Below are positions 23,845 to 35,449 of a stretch of 64,000 nucleotides of DNA, one piece after another. The notes under the pieces were generated by a model. It was not told the DNA's origin, made no database searches, and worked only from the letters and a program-made list of their open reading frames with translations. Position 1 is the stretch's first letter. Each line of letters opens with the position of its first letter. The position numbers were made by a program, and so were the translations under genes. The DNA lies in contig JAMXBD010000819.1 of the NCBI GenBank assembly GCA_024138025.1, positions 372,001 to 436,000 on the forward strand, given 5' to 3'. The DNA is from Combretum micranthum. Lineage: Eukaryota > Streptophyta > Magnoliopsida > Myrtales > Combretaceae.

Positions 23845-24142
23845 CTTTAATGAATTTCTAAAGGTTTTAAGAGATATTGATACTCTTATAGATTGTTCAC
23901 CGATGTCAATCATAATTCATAAACCAATTTAACGGAAAGATTTGTACAAACAATACATTTCGTCACCACTTTGTAAAAAATAGTTGGGTATAAATATGTT
24001 AGATACCTATTACTCGATTACACTCTTATAGACTTCTAAAATCATATGACCATCTTAAAGTTATTTTGTATAACATACTCAGAAATCCAACCCCCTATAA
24101 AAATCTATTTATCCCAACCAAAACCTCTTTTAGACCATTTGG

Positions 24143-24272
24143 TGTAAGGTGAATCACAACACCGCATCCTTTACCATCCACCCACCCATATTACAGGTAT
24201 TGGAATGGGACTTTAACATAATCTCTTCAATTAGGAGAGTAATGCTTATACCATTGGACTGTTAAATTATAA
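24143..24272 (-). mobile_element. Diverged tRNA-derived SINE (copy-2 counterpart)
   Basis: Read on the minus strand it has CAGTCCAATGGTATAAG (A-box-like), then about 35 bp later GTTAAAGTCCC (B-box-like). It sits in the same duplicated context as the SINE at 8957-9135, between 'AAACCTCTTTTAGACC' and 'TTAAATTATAA'. The 3' tail seen in copy 1 is mostly gone. Confidence 0.42.
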
Positions 24273-25031
24273 ATTTAAAAATCCTAAATAAATAAAATAC
24301 TTTCAGATACTTTTTAAAAATGTTAAGACATCCAAAAGACAATTCCCTCAAATACAATACTAAATCAGTCTAAACATATGAATATTCATTTATAACTCTC
24401 TTTTTTTCTTTTTTTTTTTCCTTTTTTTTACTGGTTTATCATGAGTTTTTTTTTTTTTTTTAAATACCCCGATCGTCTATACTCTATACATAGGTTGAAG
24501 GGAGTAATAAAATTGATTTTCAAAAACAATATTTTTTATTATGGCATATCGATATAAAAGATCGACTTGACATAAAGGGATGTAATTTTTGTTAACATGT
24601 CCTCGACTACGGCGGACGTTCTGTAGGTTGGTTGTCCCAACTAGGTTTAATTAATGAAAAATTTGTCCAGTTTCAGATCTCAAGAAGTTTCCAATTTGTA
24701 TCCAAGTAAATCGTCAACCAATTTTCTTAATCTCCGTAGCAAGATTCATGTCAGTAGATATTTAATCATAAGAATATCATACATAAATTTTTTCCTTAAT
24801 TATTTCTCGAAACCGTCGATTCTTAATTTCTAGAAGAGACCGGACAGACAAGCCTCCTTCAAGAAAAATATAATGGAGCGGCATTTAATGTTTTCTTTAA
24901 TCGAAAAAATAACAAAAATTCTGCAAAGTCCAAAGACATTTGATTTAGTACCTACTATAAGATTCTCTTGTGCTGTAGTACAAAATTGGAGGTCAAACTA
25001 TTCTTTAAATAAAGTTGAATCATTAGCAATA

Positions 25032-25039
25032 CAATAATA

Positions 25040-25083
<44 letters not shown>

Positions 25084-25084
25084 T
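25032..25084. repeat. (AAT)n microsatellite
   Basis: About 17 AAT units, expanded relative to the shorter tract at 10184-10210 in copy 1. Confidence 0.92.
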
Positions 25085-27312
25085 AAAACAGTAACTCGTA
25101 ATTAAAATTAGGATGAATCTTGGCTGTCCCATATAAATTGTGTCCCAATGAATTATAATATGACGCGTAAGTAAATTACATAACTTAACATAAATAAACT
25201 GTTACGTACTTAATCATGATATATTAAAATAGTATTGAGAGAGTAAAATGAGAACAATAAATATTCATCTTCGAAATTATATATGAGCTTCTAAGTATCG
25301 TCTTACAGTCAGCTGAAATTATTTGGGATGATTACATTGAAATTGCAAATGCTCGATATCAAAATTGAGTTTGAATTATCAATTTTTAATTATTTATAAA
25401 TTTATTATAATCATGTCAAAACGAATCATGTATTGTATATATACATATTCTGATATTATTTTGTTTGCACACTTTTGAAGATATTCAGTCCATGATGAAA
25501 CTTTTTAATGTGTACCTAACGTTACTAATTTTCCACTTCTACCTATATTGATATAAAACAATTCCATCCTCTTTACTCTTCAGTTAAACTATAATAATAC
25601 ATATTAATATACACTAAAAATTGACTATTTGACTATTAACATCAATTGTTATTAAGGGAATTACTTTCCTACTTTTATGTGACATTTTTCCTATTTATTC
25701 ATCAAAATTCAGGTTATTTACTTTCAATCTCTCTCTCATACATTAAAGTTTTTTATTTTATTTGAGTTGTAGTTTTTGTTTTTCAACTCCTCATATTATC
25801 AAATATTTCTAGTTAGTAAATTGGTCACCTCCTCACTATACAATTTCATTGCTCATTAAATGTATTTCCTACATGCTCTTTTTTTTTTTTTTTTTTTTCA
25901 ATGAACGCTTTAACTGTTGTTCATTCTAAATTAATTTTATAAGAATTGAAATTGAAATAGCTAGTGGTGATATGGATATGGGAATCATCGGTGTCCCACA
26001 AATGAACATGTGTCACGTTTGAAAAGTGAAAAAAAAAAAAAAAACAAATAATAACTATCACTTCGTCATATATAATGTTTATTAAGAACACGAACAAAAC
26101 AACATTTTTAAGATAACAAATTTTTATCCCAGGTGATAGATGTGGTTGTACTACTCTCCAGAAGAGTACACAAAAAATAGACATTTAATGTTGATGATTC
26201 GGTAGTTGCGATAATTAAGTTGGAATAATCATTTGGTGTTGATTTCAACTATTTATGTGTTTGTCTCCATATTCTTGTCATTAATAGTTATGACTATTGT
26301 GTTTCTTACATGTAAATGATTCTATATCTATGCAACTAAGGCGTTCTTTTAATGAACTTTTCTCTTTATCCATAGATTTTCCTTTTGACCTTCCCACTAT
26401 ACTCAATTCTTATAATTTACGGGGTTTATAAAATATGTAAAGAATTTTTCTTAGCATTTAATTAGTATATTTGGACTTTGCAGCTTCCACATTGTGAATT
26501 CCCTAAAAAAAATATAAGAATTTGTATGCTTCAATTCCAATAATATGTTGAGCTGTAAATAAGAATGATGGCTACTATAACATATTTGTAGCAATGTACT
26601 TCATATGTTATTAGGAAACAAAGGTATATTTTATTTATTTTAATCCATAATTGTATTGTTTGACATTTACTTATGAAGACCATCAAATTAATACGATCTT
26701 ATTAGATGTTATAGTTTTGCAATTTGCTTATGATAAAACTCTCAATAAGTTGGATGGTACATTTATTGTGTGTGTGTGTGTATATTTCACCTTTTGTATG
26801 TATTTTCAACTTTGGATGTAGTTGATCTTGAAAATAAGATAAGATTTAAAATTATATCAATGTGCTTTTTATTATATTTTTATCCCTAAGAACGATCACA
26901 AAATATCAATCGTATTTAAAAGTTAGCATTGGAAGTCGGTATTAGGAAACAGGTGGAATCAATGTCATCTCAATTATGAAAGTTATATAAACTGTTTTAC
27001 ACTCTGCTTTTTGCCGCTGATTCTACTTTTAATGTTGTTTCATATTTTATTATTTAGTTTAATGATATGTATAATTTTCGTTTTATTTTATGCACGGGCA
27101 TCATTGGTATATTTATTAATATTATTGAAGTTACTTATTTAACCCATTTGCCATATCATTGTGGCTCTAAAAGAATATATCTTTTCATTTATTTTAGTAA
27201 TTATAGAAGAAGTTACTTCAAAACTACAACACAAACAATACAACATGACTTAAATGGGAATTTCTACAGTTCTATTAATGAGATTATCTAGTTGACCATT
27301 TGATAGTTAAGG

Positions 27313-27480
27313 GTAGGGATGGACCTAGGTAGGGGCAAAAAGGGGCTCCGACCCCCCTCGCTCGATAAAAAACTTGATTATTATAATATATTTAAATAAG
27401 AAAAAAATAGGTGTTATGCTTATATTTATAATAAAGTAAATTTGCATTCCCCTCAGTTATATGGTTTTGCATTCATCCCT
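27313..27480. mobile_element. Small transposon fragment with G-rich end
   Basis: 'TAGGGATGGACCTAGGTAGG' is followed by 'GGGGCTCCGACCCCCCTCG', then AT-rich sequence. This G/C-rich head is typical of a plant non-autonomous element end, but I could not find the other terminus. It is absent from copy 1. Confidence 0.35.
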
Positions 27481-27484
27481 ATTT

Positions 27485-27992
27485 AAGGATCTATTTAGAT
27501 CATTTGATTTTCATTTGTATCTTATCTAGATCTGCTTTGCATATGTATTCTATCTGTATCTAATTTGTTTATAAGTAAAAATATATATTTTTCATCTATT
27601 TTCGTTTCTTACATATATTTATTTGAAAATGATAAAAATAAAATGTTAAAATAACTAGAAAAATATAGAAACAAACAGAGCCTAAAATAAATACAATAAT
27701 TGATATATTAACTATTTTAATAATGTGATTATGATTGGATATAAGTTTTATATCCGTTTGCAATCTAGCACTCAATAGATGGTTGATATATTTTTTAAAC
27801 TTTTTCTAATAAATTTTCTGTCAAGAAATACATATAGATGAAAAACATATGACAATTCTCATGAAAACATCAAATAGGCCATATACAGATAAAATATAAA
27901 TAAAATATAGTTGCAAATCAGACATCTTTACATATAAAGTTTATATATAGATTCATATATAGATGAGAAACATACAATTCAAACAGACCCAG
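27485..27992. mobile_element. Candidate MITE with imperfect TIRs
   Basis: The left end GGATCTATTTAGATCATTTG and the right end read on the minus strand, GGGTCTGTTTGAATTGTATG, are imperfect inverted repeats about 500 bp apart, with AT-rich filler. The block is absent from copy 1. No clear target duplication was found. Confidence 0.4.
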
Positions 27993-28099
27993 CTATTAAA
28001 TACTAATGACACAGTCTCGTTAAAATTAATGACTGGACCACAAGATTTTCTAACTTAAATTATTTAATATAGACATGTAAATTATTTATTTAAATTAAG

Positions 28100-28275
28100 A
28101 ACACTGAGGTCTTAAATAATTGAACTAAAGTAAAAATATCTTGATTGAACTTTAGTATAAAAATGGAAAATATTTAATTATATGGATTTTGAACACTGAG
28201 GGCTTAAATAATTTAACTAAAATAATAAGATCTTGACTTAACTTTAGTATAAAAATGGAAAATATTTAGTGTGCT
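28100..28275 (+). repeat. 92-bp tandem duplication
   Basis: 'AACACTGAGGTCTTAAATAAT...TTTAGTATAAAAATGGAAAATATTTA' occurs twice, starting at 28100 and 28192. It is only in copy 2. Confidence 0.8.
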
Positions 28276-28539
28276 TATGCTCGTTTCTTTGATTTGAAGA
28301 GAGGGGACATCAGTCTGTCTAAAAATCCAAATTTTTGTGAATGTTGTTATCGTAATATTGGAAGCATATATCTATTGTGAAATGGTAAAAAAAAGGTTGG
28401 TTTTAAAGCAATTTTTAGTAATATTGATGGATTTATTCTAGTAACATCTAAATTATGAGAAAAAATCTAAACATATTTATAAAGATATTAATAGTCATAC
28501 ATAACAATTCCTATGATATTTTTTTATCATTTCAACATG

Positions 28540-29060
28540 TCAGAAATTCAACTTATACTTTGATGGACATTTATTTTGATAACGGGATAATTATAGACCA
28601 AATATTTATTTTTTATTTTCGACAATTTAGTACGCATGTTTAGATTTTTGCAATTTTTAGCTAAGTATCTACTATTATCTTGTCTTAAAAAAAAAAAAAA
28701 CGTCTATCAAATATTATTTAATAGGGGTATTAAATCGCACATACTTTAGAAGTACGAGCACTAAATTACTAAACTCTAAAGATGAGATACTAAATTACTA
28801 AAAATTAAAAATACAAACACTTGACTTACCTTTATCCCTACAATAAGCCATGAAATGCTAAGTTGTATATCTAATATCTAACATGTTGAAATGATAAAAA
28901 AATATTATGGAAATTGGTATGTATTACTATAACTAGAGGCATTGAATTTTTATAATTAATATTTAATAGAGACATTAAATTATATATAGTTTAAAAATAT
29001 AAATATTAATTTATCAAAATCTAAAGATAAGATATTAAATATCTAATAATTAAAAGTACG
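28540..29060. other. Copy-2-specific AT-rich insert, nothing coding
   Basis: About 500 bp present in copy 2 and missing between 15205 and 15280 of copy 1. It contains the phrase 'ACTAAATTACTAAA' several times and may be a decayed member of the long-TIR family, but no matched ends were found. Confidence 0.35.
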
Positions 29061-29583
29061 GATGATTGCCTCCATCTCTTGTGGCATGTTTTAATATTGA
29101 TATGACCAATAAGATTATGTTGCAGTAGATTATCGTTGAAAATAAGCCAAATCAGAGTGGATTTTTTTTTTTTTTTTTGGCGGTAATCAAAGTGGACAAC
29201 GCAAAGCCCTAATTTGCAGAAATTTCTAGTCACCATTCAACTACGACGGGATCGAATCTTTCTTTTTCTTTTCCTTTTTTTTTTAATTACTTTCATTGTG
29301 ATTTGTTAAGAAAGATTATAGGGTTAGAAAATCAAGAAAAGAAAAGGAAATTTTCATCCAACAGTTAAGTTTGTAAGGTTAAGTGGGCACCTTAGTCAAT
29401 GCCAATGATAGGAACATTAGGTCTTTAATATTTTATAGTTCTGCTCGGTAATTATTTTAGTAATACTGTACTTTTTTTCCCGCAGAACAGTCACGAAGAA
29501 GCGTATTTAAAAAGGAAATTGCTCTCATCTATAAGAACTTGTGAAAAATATACAACATATCTATATTTATGTATATATATTTG

Positions 29584-29885
29584 AATAATATCACAAATAG
29601 TACTTAGATTTTAACAGAATATACGATTAGATACTTAAACTTTAAAATATATCAATTTATTATCTGAATTTTGAAATTGATTAATTTAATACTTAAAAGT
29701 CTTCAAAATTGATTCACTTAGTATCTACAAAAACTTAAACAAAAGTACTATTGATGTGTACAAAAGATTTTTTTAGGTACTAAATTAATTAATTTCAAAG
29801 TTTATATACTAAATTGATTGATTTTAAAGTTTAGATACCTAATTATATATTTTATTAAAGTATAAGTACTATTCGTGATATTAAT
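29584..29885. mobile_element. Long-TIR MITE of the 'AGTACTTGAACTTT' family
   Basis: The left end AATATCACAAATAGTAC is matched by the right end read on the minus strand (ATTAATATCACGAATAGTAC). The interior has repeated 'AAATTGATTAATTTAATAC'-like motifs arranged as a foldback. It interrupts copy 2; the joined flanks match uninterrupted copy-1 sequence near 15640. Confidence 0.6.
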
Positions 29886-30079
29886 CATATATATTTTTAT
29901 TTTACACGTATACCGTTGGAAAGAGGTGTTTATCTTTTTGTTACACAATTTTCCTTAGCTTAACCTTCAGATAACACTTGATTAATCTAAATTTACTATC
30001 GATTTTAGTAGTTTAAACCATTTACCACTCTATGCGCCCTTACCATTTTATTTTGCTGCTCGTTTAAAAGTTAATCCCT

Positions 30080-30466
30080 TCAAGAAGGGTTAGGAAGTGA
30101 TACACAATTTTATAAATAGTAGATAAAGACAAATTAAAGTTTCAATATGTAGGAATATTTGTAACTACACATGATGGCTTTTTAAATATATCAGTAAATG
30201 CATTCATTTTCTTTTTTTTAATGGGTTATTGATGCATTCGCTACCCGTTTGCTGATTTAACTTGCCAATAGGGTATATTAGATCTAGACTTGCAAAACAA
30301 CAATGAGTTAATAAGCATCAAGGGTTGTCTAGTGTAGCTATTTTGACAATCAGTTAGCACAATATTCAAATTGATAAGAAAAAATAGCAGCATGATAAGC
30401 AAAGGCCATTAGAGTTGGCATCAATGGGCATCCAATGGGGTATTTATGGAAATTCTTAGAGGCAAT
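30080..30466. other. Copy-2-specific sequence with possible relict frame at its right end
   Basis: Not present in copy 1. Most is AT-rich and featureless. The last about 70 bp (from about 30396) are open in one plus frame (...GHPMGYLWKFLEA), and this frame is cut by the solo LTR insertion at 30467. The matching continuation is at 36816. No domain recognised. Confidence 0.35.
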
Positions 30467-30534
30467 TGTTATCGATTGTGCCCTAGGCTAATTACTGGAT
30501 ATTGTCATTTTATATGTTACTAATGAAAGAAGAC

Positions 30535-30731
30535 TATGAACATTGTGATATGAGGTTGGTTTACAGTAGAGGAAACATAGCACTTGCAAAGAAGAAGAAA
30601 AAAAATTGTTTCAATCAGTTATAAAGTTTGTTATAAGAAGACTTATATATACAAAAACAAATCACTGAAAACCTATAACATAATGACACGTGTACAACTA
30701 AGAAAATAGTTTAAGTAAATATATCTTCACA
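30535..30731 (-). repeat. 3' LTR of the copia element
   Basis: 197 bp, partner of 35253-35449, with the same termini. Confidence 0.92.
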
Positions 30732-30745
30732 TCCCCACCCTCAAG
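30732..30745 (-). other. Polypurine tract
   Basis: The minus strand reads TTGAGGGTGGGGA immediately before the 3' LTR. Confidence 0.85.
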
Positions 30746-31454
30746 TTGGAGCTTCTTGCAAGGCCAACTTGCACCGCAACAAACGTAATTGAGCTGCACC
30801 TAAGCATTTGGTAAGAATGTCTCCAACTTGCTGAGACGAAGAAATATGTTGAGGAGCAAGAAAACCAGAACGAATGAAGTCACGAACCAAATGAACATCA
30901 ATGTCTATGTGTTTTGTTCAACCATGCATACATGGATTTTGTGCAATCAATAAGGTAAATTTATTATCACAATATAAAGGAAGAGGAAAATCAACACAAA
31001 CTTGTAAGTCCCTCAAGATATATGAAACCCACAAAAGCTCTTTAGTAGCAACAGCTAGAGCACCATACTTGGCTTTAGTCGTGGATGTGGACACAGTAGG
31101 CTGCTTCTTTGTCTTCCACGAAATCAAAGCATTGCCTAAGAACACACAAAAACTGGACACAGATTTTCTATCATGACAGCAAGATCTCCAGTCAGAATCA
31201 GAGTAACCCGAGAGATGTAAGGGGTTGCTAGAAGGATAAAATAACCAGAAAGCTGCTAAACCTTTCAAGTAACGTAAAAGATGAAACAAAGCCTTCAAAT
31301 GAATGGTACAAGGGGAAGTAAGATATTGACTAAGCTTATGCATAGAAAAGGAGATGTCAGACCTAGTCATAGTAATATAAAGTAGTTTGCCAATCAACCT
31401 ACGATAATAAGAAAGATTAAGAAGTGGATCACTTGTAGAATCATCAAGAGCCAT
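30741..31454 (-). pseudogene. Copia RNase H domain
   Basis: Homology runs from YRRLIGKLLYITMTRSDISF through SGYSDSDWRSC and the CDNKF motif to an in-frame stop 'HG*TKHID' near 30916. It then continues (HLVRDFIRSGFLAPQHI...GDILTKCLGAAQL) to a natural-looking stop at 30741-30743, next to the polypurine tract. The usual catalytic 'EAEY' motif reads TKAKYGALA here, so the glutamate is lost as well as the frame being broken. Confidence 0.9.
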
Positions 31455-31473
31455 GCACTGAGGCAGAGGAAGA

Positions 31474-32560
31474 TCAACTGGTTTGGCACCTATTAAGTGT
31501 TAAGCTAGCATCTTGTAAAACATCTAAGATGAACTTCCGTTGATTAACTAAGATGCCATGATCTGATCGATAGAGTTCAAGCCTAAGGAAAAATCTGGCA
31601 AGACCAAGATCCTTAATGGTGAACTTGTCATTGAGCTTTCGTTTAACACTGGAAATGAAAGCAAAATCAGATCCTGTGAGTAACATGTCATCTACATAAA
31701 GAAGAATGTAGACACAACCAAAAGATCCATGATAGGTAAACAAAGAAAAATCATGTGGAGATTGAACAAAGCCAAGAGATACAATGAACTTGGAGACTTC
31801 AATATTCCATTGGCGTGAGGCTTGCTTTAAGCCATAGAGAGATTTACGCAATCGACACACTTGAGTAGATGAAGCCTTGGTGTAAACTTCAGGTGGAAGC
31901 ATATACACTTCTTCATCAAGATAACCATGCAAGAAAGCATTATTTACATCTATTTGGTGTAAATCCCATTTTTTTGCAGCAGCAAGAGCAAACAAGGTAC
32001 ACACAGTACCCAACTTAGCAACTGGTGAAAATGTGTCATGATAGTCTTCACCTCCAACTTGGTTAAACCCCTTTGCTACAAGTCGAGCCTTGTAACGCTC
32101 GATAGTTCCATCCAGCCTATACTTAATGCGAAAGACCCATTTACATCCTATTGCTTTCTTGTCTTTAGGCAAACTAGTTAATTCCCAAGTATCATTACAT
32201 TCCAAAGCTTTCAACTCCTTTTTCATAGCATCTTACCACACTTGAGATTTAGATGCCTCAAAATAATTGTGAGGTTCTTGGACACTTAAAACTTTGGCTA
32301 AGGAATTGAAATCAATAGGATAAGCTGTAAAAGCACTAATGTCAAAGAGAGGATATAAACTGGAATCGGAAAAGTTATGTATCAAATTAGATGATAGACT
32401 TGAATGATCAGATTCAGCTGCAGCAAAAGAGTATGAATGTGCTATATGTACAAAGTCATTTAGCCACTGTGGCGTTGTGTGAACTCTGGATGATCTTCTG
32501 AGGTGTACGTCTGGTGAAGAAATGGAAATTGGTGAAACAGTGTTGTCATGTTGGGAAGGA
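31474..32560 (-). pseudogene. Copia reverse transcriptase
   Basis: The RVT_2 domain includes NDTWELTSLP, KAIGCKWVFRIKYRLDG, RYKARLVAKGFNQ, QIDVNNAFLHGYLDEEVYM and the catalytic ILLYVDDMLLTG. The part from 32226 down is open for 250 codons. Just upstream, a TAA at 32233-32235 interrupts the frame after 'KSQVW'. After RCQTS the frame ends, and RNase H continues in another frame. The YVDD centre is preserved. Confidence 0.92.
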
Positions 32561-32598
32561 TCAACAGGTATAGGAAATAATGTGTGATTAGTAGATGA

Positions 32599-33737
32599 CT
32601 AAACACAGGTCACTGTTTGAGAATTTTGAAAAGGAGGTGATGCAGGGGTTTCAAACAGAACAAGAAGAAGAGGAGGTATAGGAGCAGATTCACCAATATT
32701 AGTGTTTTCATTAAAAGGAAAAACATCTTCAAAAAATATAACATCACGCGACTCCAAAATTTGTTTAGAAACCAGATTAAAAATTCCGTATCCCTTTCTA
32801 CCATTATCATAACCAAGAAATACACCTTTAACACCTCTAGCTTCAAACTTATCCATCGGTATAGGAAGTTTAGCAAGATAACACAAGCAACCCATCACTC
32901 TTAGATGACCATAATCAGGTAACTCACCAAACAAAATTTCATAAGGACTTTTTCAATTCAAATGCCCCATAGGCATTCAGTTAATCAAATAAGTAGCAGT
33001 AAGGAAACACTCACTCCAAAATTCTTTAGGTAAATGACTTTGAAGTTTCAAAGCTCTTGAAGTATTAAGTAAGTAGCGATGCTTTCATTCAACACAACCA
33101 TTTTGCTGTAGAGTATATGTCATTGTTCTTTGATGAATCACCCCAATTTCATCAAACAAAGCACTACAACCTTGTGACATAAATTCACTACCATTATCAG
33201 TCCTTACAAATTTAGGATTCACACCAAAATGGTTTAAAACATATGCAAAGAACTTTCGTGAACTTGACTTTTATAAAATAACATAAAAGTCCAAGTAGAT
33301 CTTGAAAAATCATCTACCATAGTCAACACGTAGCGAGCATTCATAATAGACTCAACCGCATAGGGTCCCCACAGATCAAGATGTATCAACTCAAAAGGAA
33401 ACTTAGATACACTTGTGCTTCTATGAAATGGAAGTCTATGAAGTTTAGCTTCTTGGCAAACATCACAAATGAAATTTGTAAAGTCACTTGGCTTACAAAT
33501 ATTCAAATGACAAAGTTTAGAAATTGAACTATGTCCCATTCGAGCATGCAACAAAATGGGATCAACAACAACTTGAGAATTAGCCACTGTATCATCTTTA
33601 GTCGAACATTGTTTTCTGGTTAAATCATCAAAAACTTCAAAACCAGCTTCAAAACTTTTATCCCTCAAATCAAGTACATATAGTCCATTCACTTCTTTAG
33701 CTTTAGCTACAACCATATCAGTTGTTAGGTCCTGCAC
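32599..33737 (-). pseudogene. Copia integrase
   Basis: GAG-pre-integrase and HHCC zinc finger (LLHARMGHSSISKLC...CDVCQEAK) lead into the core (HLDLWGPY, MVDDFSRSTW). The frame shifts near 33234-33240. The rest is in another frame: VRTDNGSEFMSQG (about 33165-33205), then the C-terminal part GHLRVMGCLCY...GVKGVFLGYDNGRKGY. Two further stops are present: one just after 'QQNGCVE' near 33085 and one near 32955. The integrase would insert the cDNA; this copy cannot encode it intact. Confidence 0.88.
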
Positions 33738-33776
33738 ATAATGCGAAGACTTTTCATAAACAGCAATGTAATTATG

Positions 33777-34454
33777 CTATGAGAGAAGACTATGTATGGA
33801 TAGCAAGTTGTGTGTGAAGTTTGGAACAAAGAAAACATTTTTGAGAATAAGTGTTTGTGAGATTTTGACAAAACCTACTGGTGAAACTGTAATGAAGGAT
33901 CCATCTGGCAGTTTAACCTTCACAAACTTAGGTAAAGTGTATAGATCAAACAAAGTGTTTAAGAATGGAGTCATATGATTGGTAGCACCAGTATCTAGTA
34001 TCCAAGACTTCTCAAAATTATTAAGAACATTAAAACAAAAATGTGGAATACCTGCAAAGTGAATATCATCAGCAATAACCTGATTAGCTTGTGCCCTGTT
34101 TGGTACTCCTTTGTTTTTCATCAATCGCATAACTTCCATACACACCTCTTGAATCATACGATGATCAATCTCTGATGAAGATAAATTCACATCTATGAAT
34201 TGATGAAAAGGAGTATCATAACTGCCTTTAATTCTATCTTTATTGATACCATTAGTCTCCTTAACAAAACAACTATTCGCGATAGCATCACGCTTCCCTC
34301 TCACAACTCTTTTGCCTTTAAACCAATCTGGATATCCAACCAACTGAAAGCAATTCTCTATAGAATGACCATCAACTTTACAATGTTGACAAGTAACACG
34401 ACTTGTTCTTTCTTTTATCCACAAACGAAGATTTATTACGAGCATTAAAGGCAA
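33777..34454 (-). pseudogene. Copia gag zinc knuckle and aspartic protease
   Basis: The CCHC knuckle CQHCKVDGHSIENC lies near the start (residues about 22-35) and binds retroelement RNA. The protease active site WILDTGATNHMT is at residues about 152-163. The frame ends at TAG (33777-33779), but homology continues in the same frame into the integrase segment, so this is a nonsense mutation, not a natural end. Confidence 0.9.
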
Positions 34455-34501
34455 CCATATCAGTATTTGGATTAATCAAACAAGTTACTTGGCGTTGTTT
34501 C

Positions 34502-35191
34502 TCAATTGCGCACAAGATAGAAAGCTTTGTTTATAGAAGGAATTGGATTTGTAGATAGAATTTGATTTCGGACTCCTTCATAAGCTTCATTTAAACCCAT
34601 AAGAAATTGAATGAGTTTACTAGTTAATCCAAACTCAACTATTCTTTCTTTCAAGCTGCAATTACAATAGTCCATCCTTCCACATGTACACTGCGGATAC
34701 GCATGTAATTGCGACAATTCATCCCTATAACCTTTGAGCTTATTATAATAAGCTCCTACACTCAAATTCATTTACTTCAAGTTAGAAATTTCATATTGAA
34801 GTTGAAAAACAAGAGGACCATGAGAAACATCATACTGTTTAGCAATTTCATCCCAAAGATGTTTCGCAGACTCGGTATAAAGAAAATTTTGCAACAGATC
34901 TGGAATCATTGAGTTGGTAATCCAACATCTAACCATGTGATCTGATGTAATCCAACGTATATAATTCGCCGAACAATCAAAAGGTTTAACAATTGATCCA
35001 TCTATAAATCCGACCTTCATTTTAGTACCTAATCCTAATTTAACGAAATGACTCCATGCTAAGTAATTATTTCCATTAAAAATTAGGTTTTCGATCGCCA
35101 TGTTAGGGTTATCGGATCCAGAAATGAATAGCGGATCAGAGATCGATGCATCAATTATTGAATTAGACTTTGTAATCAAAGGAGATGACAT
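34502..35191 (-). pseudogene. Copia gag (N-terminal and UBN2-like region), interrupted
   Basis: Starts MSSPLITKSNSIIDASISDP. It shows the gag N-terminal signature 'LIFNGNNYLAWSHFVKLGLG' (residues about 36-55) and a UBN2-like region (LLQNFLYTESAKHLWDEIAKQY). An in-frame TAA at 34772-34774 separates the first 139 codons from the continuation (MNLSVGAYYNKLKGYRDELS... PQCTCGRMDYC...). A frameshift then lies between about 34500 and 34454, before the zinc knuckle. The protein would form the capsid of the retroelement. Confidence 0.88.
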
Positions 35192-35240
35192 TACGCTGAT
35201 TTAAAGAACAATGGGAACAATCTCAAATCGTACCTAAGGT

Positions 35241-35252
35241 ACTCTGATACCA
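35241..35252 (-). other. Primer binding site (tRNA-iMet type)
   Basis: TGGTATCAGAGT on the minus strand directly after the 5' LTR; 11 of 12 bases match the usual initiator-Met site TGGTATCAGAGC. Confidence 0.9.
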
Positions 35253-35449
35253 TATGAACATTGTGATATGAGGTTGGTTTGCAGCAGAGGAAATAGAGCA
35301 CTTGCGAAGAAGAAGAAAAATAATTGTTTCAATCAGTTATAAAGTTTGTTACAAGAAGACTTAAAAATACAAAAACAAATCACTGAAAACCTATAACATA
35401 ATGACACGTGTACAACTAAGAAAATAGTCTAAGTAAATATATCTTCACA
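35253..35449 (-). repeat. 5' LTR of the copia element
   Basis: 197 bp; on the minus strand it runs from TGTGAAGATATATTTACTT to GTTCATA. It differs from the 3' LTR at about ten positions by eye (about 5%), so the insertion is not recent. Confidence 0.92.

Larger units (their letters stand above)
30535..35449 (-). mobile_element. Full-length but defective Ty1/copia retrotransposon
   Basis: A 4,915-bp element with 197-bp LTRs. It has a tRNA-iMet-type primer site directly after the 5' LTR, a polypurine tract before the 3' LTR, and the copia order gag, protease, integrase, RT, RNase H. The flanks AAGAC (30530-30534) and GAGAC (35450-35454) form a one-mismatch target duplication. Short LTRs and compact size suggest the Ale/Retrofit group, but this is tentative. 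Coding capacity is broken by at least four stops and three frameshifts. It sits 68 bp inside the solo LTR at 30467-36815. Confidence 0.93.

Noticed and set aside
25921..26184. 87-codon minus-strand frame with hydrophobic stretch
   Set aside because: Not conserved in the homologous copy-1 interval (about 10860-10960), no domain, crosses a poly(A) tract.
27067..27291. 74-codon plus-strand frame
   Set aside because: Homologous copy-1 sequence (about 14620-14840) does not keep the frame; no domain.
30901..31176. 91-codon plus-strand frame
   Set aside because: Antisense shadow of the copia RNase H domain.
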